From: Bacillota bacterium
GTDB lineage: Bacteria > Bacillota > Clostridia > Christensenellales > CAG-138
Direction of reading: 5' to 3'
DNA length: 64,000 bases
NCBI GenBank assembly: GCA_023459335.1
Contig: JAEWUO010000005.1
Span: forward strand, 1 to 64,000
The notes below the pieces were generated by a model. The model was not told the origin of the DNA. It was given only the letters and a program-made list of their open reading frames with translations, and made no database searches. Both the position numbers and the translations under genes were made by a program. This document shows, in pieces, positions 60,302-64,000 of the stretch. Position 1 is the stretch's first letter, and the number at the start of each line of letters is the position of its first letter.

Positions 60302-61783
60302 TCAACCGATCGCGCTGTCCATGATCGTCTGCGCGGACACCTCTTCGGGATTGAATTCCCCGGTGATGCGGCCTTCGCAGATGGTCAGAACGCGGTTGCT
60401 CATATTCAGCACCTCCGGCAGCTCGGAGGAGATCATGATAATCGATCCGCCGTTTTCCACCACCTGCTTCATCAGCAGGTAGATTTCGTACTTGGCGCCG
60501 ACGTCGATGCCGCGCGTCGGTTCGTCCATGATCAGAATCTGCGGGTTGATCTCAAGCCAGCGCCCGACCACGCATTTTTGCTGGTTGCCGCCGGACAGGC
60601 TCAGTACGGTCGTCTGCGCGGAGGGCGTCTTGATGCCGAGGTTGCTGATCTGCCGTTCCGCGATTTCCTTTTCACTGGAGGAGTTGACAAAGCCGAACTT
60701 CGTCATCTTTTCCAGGCTCGCCATGACGATATTGCTCTGCACGGAGAAACGAAGCACAAGGCCCTGCAATTTGCGGTCTTCCGGCAGAAGGCCGATGCCG
60801 GTTTTCTTAGCGTCCGCCGGTTTTTTTATTTTAACCGGCTTGCCTTCGATCAGCACGCGGTGGCCTTTCGCCTTGTCCGCGCCGCAGATCGCGCGGGCGA
60901 TTTCTGTGCGCCCCGCGCCGACCAGGCCGACGAAACCGAGGATTTCTCCCCGTTTCAGTTCAAAGGAGACGTCGTGCAGCTTATGCGTATTAATCGAACG
61001 AACCTCCATCAGCGTCTCTCCTACGCACCTGGGGCGCTCGGGGTATTCGTGTTCGATCGTACGGCCGACCATCTTGGTGATCATCTCCGCGCGCGTCAGT
61101 TCGCCGACAGGCTTCGTATCGATCGCGTGGCCGTCGCGCATGACGGTGACGATGTCGCACAGCTCGAAGATTTCATCCAATTTATGGCTGATATAGATGA
61201 TGGAAACGCCGCGCGCTTTTAAGTCGCTGATGATGGAAAACAGCTGCTTGAGTTCGTCGCTGGTGAGAGAGCTGCTCGGCTCGTCCATGATGATCAGCTT
61301 GCTCTGATAAGACAGCGCTTTCGTGATCTCGACCATCTGCTTTTCCGCGGCGGAGAGGTCGCCCACCAGTACGCGCGTATCGATGGAACAGCCTATGCTG
61401 TCCAGCAGCTTCCTCGCCCGGGCGTGCGTTCCGCGCATGCCATGCATTTCGCTGAATCGCCCGAGGAAGATGTTCTCGCCGACGCTCATCGTATTCACGA
61501 GATTGAATTCCTGATAGATGATGCTTAATCCACGATTGAGCGACTCAATCGGCGTCGTATGTTCAATCGTCTCCCCGTCGAAAACGACCGTGCCGGTGTC
61601 CTTCGTGTAAACGCCGGACAAAATCTTCATCAGAGTCGATTTCCCCGCGCCGTTTTCTCCTACGATGCCGTGCACAATGCCCCGCGCGACTTCGATCGAG
61701 ACATTGTCCAGCGCTTTTACGCCGGGGAACGATTTGCTAACGTTTTTCATGGAAAGGATGATTCCCGAATCCTTCTTCTCCAC
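60302..61783 (-). CDS. ABC transporter ATPase, two domains (RbsA/MglA-like)
   Basis: The 493-residue ATPase has two nucleotide-binding domains. The first has GENGAGKSTLMKILSG, LSAAEKQMVEITKALSY and LIIMDEPSSSLTSDE. The second has the degenerate GLVGAGRTEIARAICG, the signature LSGGNQQKCVVGRWLE and ILIMDEPTRGIDVGAKYEIY, as is usual in this family. It drives import of a simple sugar. The start is GTG with AAAGGGG upstream. It follows the binding-protein gene after a terminator-like hairpin. Confidence 0.95.
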   Translation of the reverse strand: MEKKDSGIILSMKNVSKSFPGVKALDNVSIEVARGIVHGIVGENGAGKSTLMKILSGVYTKDTGTVVFDGETIEHTTPIESLNRGLSIIYQEFNLVNTMSVGENIFLGRFSEMHGMRGTHARARKLLDSIGCSIDTRVLVGDLSAAEKQMVEITKALSYQSKLIIMDEPSSSLTSDELKQLFSIISDLKARGVSIIYISHKLDEIFELCDIVTVMRDGHAIDTKPVGELTRAEMITKMVGRTIEHEYPERPRCVGETLMEVRSINTHKLHDVSFELKRGEILGFVGLVGAGRTEIARAICGADKAKGHRVLIEGKPVKIKKPADAKKTGIGLLPEDRKLQGLVLRFSVQSNIVMASLEKMTKFGFVNSSSEKEIAERQISNLGIKTPSAQTTVLSLSGGNQQKCVVGRWLEINPQILIMDEPTRGIDVGAKYEIYLLMKQVVENGGSIIMISSELPEVLNMSNRVLTICEGRITGEFNPEEVSAQTIMDSAIG

Positions 61784-61876
61784 CCGTCTTTTCCCCTTTC
61801 AAGTATTCTCCGCGCAGCGTCCCTGCCTGCATTTTAACATGAACAAACTCCCGCGTCGTCATTTTTTGCCAGTGTG

Positions 61877-61906
61877 AAAACCGCCCGGCCCCCGAAGGAG
61901 CCGGGC
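61877..61906 (-). terminator. Terminator-like hairpin between binding protein and ATPase
   Basis: The stem GCCCGGC/GCCGGGC (61883-61889 with 61900-61906) is followed by GG and TTTT on the minus strand. It probably lets the binding protein be made in excess over the transporter. Confidence 0.7.
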
Positions 61907-61936
61907 AGCCCAAATTGCGCTAGTTCCGGTTCGAGT

Positions 61937-62953
61937 TTACCATTCCGGATACGGGAGAATGTCCACGTTATCCTTTGTGACGACGTCGAGCGGGATGAAG
62001 TTGACCGCCTCAAACGTGCCGCCTTCCAGCTTCGCCTTTGCGCACTTGAGGCTCTGGATGGCCATGTTCGTGAAGCTCTGGCCGATACTGACCGCCTGCG
62101 TTCCGGCTTTGACCTGGTCGTAACCGGCGCGGCATCCGTCGACCGCAACCAGGTATACGCCCGTCATATTGGCGTTCTTGAGCGCTTCAATCACGCCCGT
62201 CGCGCCGTTATCCCAGTGGCAGAAGACACCCTGAATCTGATCGCCGTATTTCACGATGAAGTCTTCCATAATGGCCATCGCATCCGCTGTGACCCAGCCG
62301 GAGCAGTTCTGGCTGTCCAGAAGGGTGATGTTGGTGCCGTTGATGACCTGACGGAAACCGTCCGCGCGCTTGATCTGCGCGTCGTGACCAGCCTGGCCGC
62401 CGACTTCCACGATGGTTGCGCCGTCCGGGAAATGATCGACAAACGCCTGGCCCGCCGTCTGGCCCGCCATGGTGTCGTCAACGCCGCAGAAGAAATCACG
62501 GTACTGCTGCGATTCCGCCGGGAGGTCCGAAGAGAACATGCCGACGACTACGCCCGCCTCTTTGGCTTCCATCAGGCTCGGAACGATCGCGTTGATGTCG
62601 CTCGGGTTGATGAAGATGACGTCGTAATCCTGCGCGATGCAGGTGCTGACGGCTTTCGCTTCGTTCTGAACATCGTTTTGTCCTTCAAACACATCCACGG
62701 AGAAGCCGTATTCCGGGGCATACTGCTGCAGCTGCTTCCAGGAATAGGCCTGCGACTCGTTGGAGAGCGCCTGCGTAATGAACGCGGCTTTGTAGGTCGT
62801 CGCTTCGGGTTCGGCGGCGGGCGCCTCTGTGGCTTCCGCTGTCGCGGCTTCCGTCGCGGGTTCCGCCGCGGCGGGTTCGGTGACAGGTTTGCAGGCGAAC
62901 ACGCCCACTACCATCATGAGAGCCAGGAGCAGTACGAGAATCTTTTTGGACAT
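61937..62953 (-). CDS. Sugar-binding lipoprotein (type I periplasmic-binding protein)
   Basis: The 338-residue substrate-binding protein of the importer has a signal peptide and lipobox (LMMVVGVFACKP, Cys21) and a Glu/Ala/Thr-rich linker of about 30 residues. The binding domain has YDVIFINPSDINAIVPSLME and VVVGMFSSDLPAES, then TIVEVGGQAGHDAQIKRADG FRQVI and DNGATGVIEALKNANM. The family includes ribose, inositol and AI-2 binding proteins. The ligand is unknown; the AroE-like gene upstream suggests a polyol or cyclitol. GGAGG precedes the ATG. Confidence 0.93.
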   Translation of the reverse strand: MSKKILVLLLALMMVVGVFACKPVTEPAAAEPATEAATAEATEAPAAEPEATTYKAAFITQALSNESQAYSWKQLQQYAPEYGFSVDVFEGQNDVQNEAKAVSTCIAQDYDVIFINPSDINAIVPSLMEAKEAGVVVGMFSSDLPAESQQYRDFFCGVDDTMAGQTAGQAFVDHFPDGATIVEVGGQAGHDAQIKRADGFRQVINGTNITLLDSQNCSGWVTADAMAIMEDFIVKYGDQIQGVFCHWDNGATGVIEALKNANMTGVYLVAVDGCRAGYDQVKAGTQAVSIGQSFTNMAIQSLKCAKAKLEGGTFEAVNFIPLDVVTKDNVDILPYPEW

Positions 62954-63065
62954 TCTGTTATTCCTCCTTTTTATTTAAGCATCCGGCGCGCGTATCGTCG
63001 GGCGTTCGCCGTCTGCTTATTCCGTATGCAGTGCGCCTGCCGTTTTGCCCGGCGCTTCGTCCCGA

Positions 63066-63926
63066 TCAGCTCAGCGCTTCCTGCAGCGCCTTGAGCATGA
63101 CAGATTTGTCGGGTTTCAAGCCCGTCCACATCTCGATATTGATCGCCGCCTGGTTGATCAGCATGCCGGTTCCGGTGTTCCATCTTGCGCCGCGCGCCTG
63201 CGCCGCGCGCAGAAACGGCGTAACCGCCGGGTTCGGAATCACGTCCTGCACGAACATCGTCGGCAGGATCGTATCCGGATCGATATTCGGCATCTCGTCC
63301 ACGTTGGGATATAACCCGATCGGGGTCGCGTTGACGAGGATATCGGTATCCGCGGGAACCCGGTAGGTGTGATCCCAGGTCACGAACGCGTTTTGCTTCA
63401 TGATTTTACCCAGCAGCTCCATCAGGCTCTTTGCCAGCGCCGCGTCTTCGGGACGGTTGACGATGGTGATGCTGCCGGCGCCCGCGAGCGAGAGTTCCAC
63501 GCTGACCGCGCGTGCGGCTCCACCCGCGCCGAGGATGACGATCTTCTTGCCCTTCGGGTCTACATGGTTGTCCTGCAGGGATTCCATGAACCCTTTGCCG
63601 TCCGTGTTTTCACCGAACAACCTGCCGTCCGTATTGACGATCGTGTTCACCGCGCCGATGAGCCGCGCGCTTTCCGAAAGCTCGTCGAGATATCGAATCA
63701 CGTTGATCTTGTGCGGAATCGTGCAGTTGATGCCGCGCATCTTAAAAGCCTTCAGCCCTTTGATCGCGTCCTCCAGTTTATCGGGGTCTACGTCGATGGT
63801 CAGAAACCGCCAGAGGTTCAGGCCCAGCGCCCGAAAAGCCGCCTCCTGAATGACGACGCCGGGGTTTTCCGCCGCCGGATGCCCGAACACGCCGACCAGA
63901 CAATCCAGATAATTCTGCTCTTTCAT
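63066..63926 (-). CDS. Shikimate-dehydrogenase-like oxidoreductase, divergent
   Basis: The 286-residue protein has the AroE fold: catalytic Lys73 in NCTIPHKINV, Asn94 in GAVNTIVN, Asp109 in GENTDGKG, the NADP-type motif GAGGAARAV (about residue 134) and GMLINQAA. The substrate loop differs. The canonical Ser-x-Ser-Pro of AroE (residues about 21-24) reads Asn-Pro-Gly-Val here, and the following His is Gln27. The enzyme is therefore unlikely to be the housekeeping shikimate dehydrogenase. It lies upstream of the sugar-binding protein (112 bp) and probably acts on the imported compound. GGAGG precedes the ATG. Confidence 0.85.
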   Translation of the reverse strand: MKEQNYLDCLVGVFGHPAAENPGVVIQEAAFRALGLNLWRFLTIDVDPDKLEDAIKGLKAFKMRGINCTIPHKINVIRYLDELSESARLIGAVNTIVNTDGRLFGENTDGKGFMESLQDNHVDPKGKKIVILGAGGAARAVSVELSLAGAGSITIVNRPEDAALAKSLMELLGKIMKQNAFVTWDHTYRVPADTDILVNATPIGLYPNVDEMPNIDPDTILPTMFVQDVIPNPAVTPFLRAAQARGARWNTGTGMLINQAAINIEMWTGLKPDKSVMLKALQEALS

Positions 63927-63967
63927 CGTTTTACGCCTCCGAATTTCGTCAAATGCGGCCCGGTTCT

Positions 63968-64000
63968 TTACAACTGAGACGCCGCGAAGTACGCCGCGCC
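63968..64000 (-). CDS. C-terminus of an upstream gene (partial)
   Basis: The last ten codons and stop of a minus-strand frame (GAAYFAASQL) reach the window edge. With AroE-like starting 42 nt later, it is probably the preceding gene of the same operon. Its identity cannot be read from ten residues. Confidence 0.4.
   Translation of the reverse strand, partial: GAAYFAASQL

Noticed and set aside
63066..63926. Housekeeping shikimate dehydrogenase (aroE)
   Set aside because: The substrate-binding Ser pair and the following His are replaced, and the operon is a sugar importer, so I kept only the family-level name.

Overview
The window is chromosomal DNA from a GC-rich Gram-positive anaerobe of the class Clostridia (Bacillota). 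Four things point there. The S10-spc-alpha ribosomal cluster has a KOW-domain gene between map and infA. The Firmicutes block yybS(DUF2232)-gdpP-rplI-dnaB is present. LCP, YkuD, NlpC/P60, EFR1-ferredoxin, DUF1858 and DUF5685 families all occur. Lipoboxes, strong GGAGG ribosome binding sites and rho-independent terminators are common. No tRNA, rRNA, CRISPR array, phage or insertion sequence was seen. The genus cannot be told from the sequence alone.

Layout. Positions 1-1614 (minus) hold most of a lamin-tail-domain lipoprotein that runs off the left edge. Positions 1779-18005 (minus) are one continuous ribosomal protein operon, rpsJ to rplQ, with secY, adk, map, infA and rpoA. It has a two-promoter leader (18006-18460) and a terminator at 1732-1761. 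A metal-efflux P-type ATPase with its ArsR repressor lies upstream (18546-20997), followed by GntR and XRE regulators. A plus-strand sugar module (GH4 glycosidase, BadF-type kinase, uridine-kinase-like protein) spans 23226-26287. Next come DnaJ/DUF5685, DUF1858, a zinc-ribbon membrane protein, a GH13 amylase and a hexapeptide-repeat protein. The replication/c-di-AMP operon DUF2232-gdpP-rplI-dnaB occupies 31638-36537. Cell-envelope genes fill 36667-46986: GH3, M3 peptidase, LCP, a lipoprotein, L,D-transpeptidase, a PG-binding NlpC/P60 enzyme and MreB. A sirtuin, an amidohydrolase, a GNAT enzyme, a short-chain epimerase and an uncharacterised Cys-rich protein follow. A c-di-GMP group (GGDEF, DUF5317, HD-GYP) spans 52961-57166. 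After an EFR1 ferredoxin, the right end carries a ribose-type ABC importer with a divergent shikimate-dehydrogenase-like enzyme.

Most notable observations. (1) Ribosomal protein L5 carries an Ala/Lys/Glu-rich N-terminal tail of about 130 residues with internal repeats. (2) Upstream of the HD-GYP gene, a 214-bp module is bounded by a perfect 16-bp inverted repeat. It encodes a 25-residue membrane peptide whose Shine-Dalgarno site lies partly in a hairpin arm. (3) Four genes have a -10 box exactly 6 nt before the ATG and no usable ribosome binding site, which suggests leaderless transcripts. (4) The AroE-like enzyme beside the ABC importer lacks the Ser-x-Ser substrate-binding pair of shikimate dehydrogenases. 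(5) Two tandem repeats, one at 50221-50347 and one at 51677-51805, are not explained by any gene.
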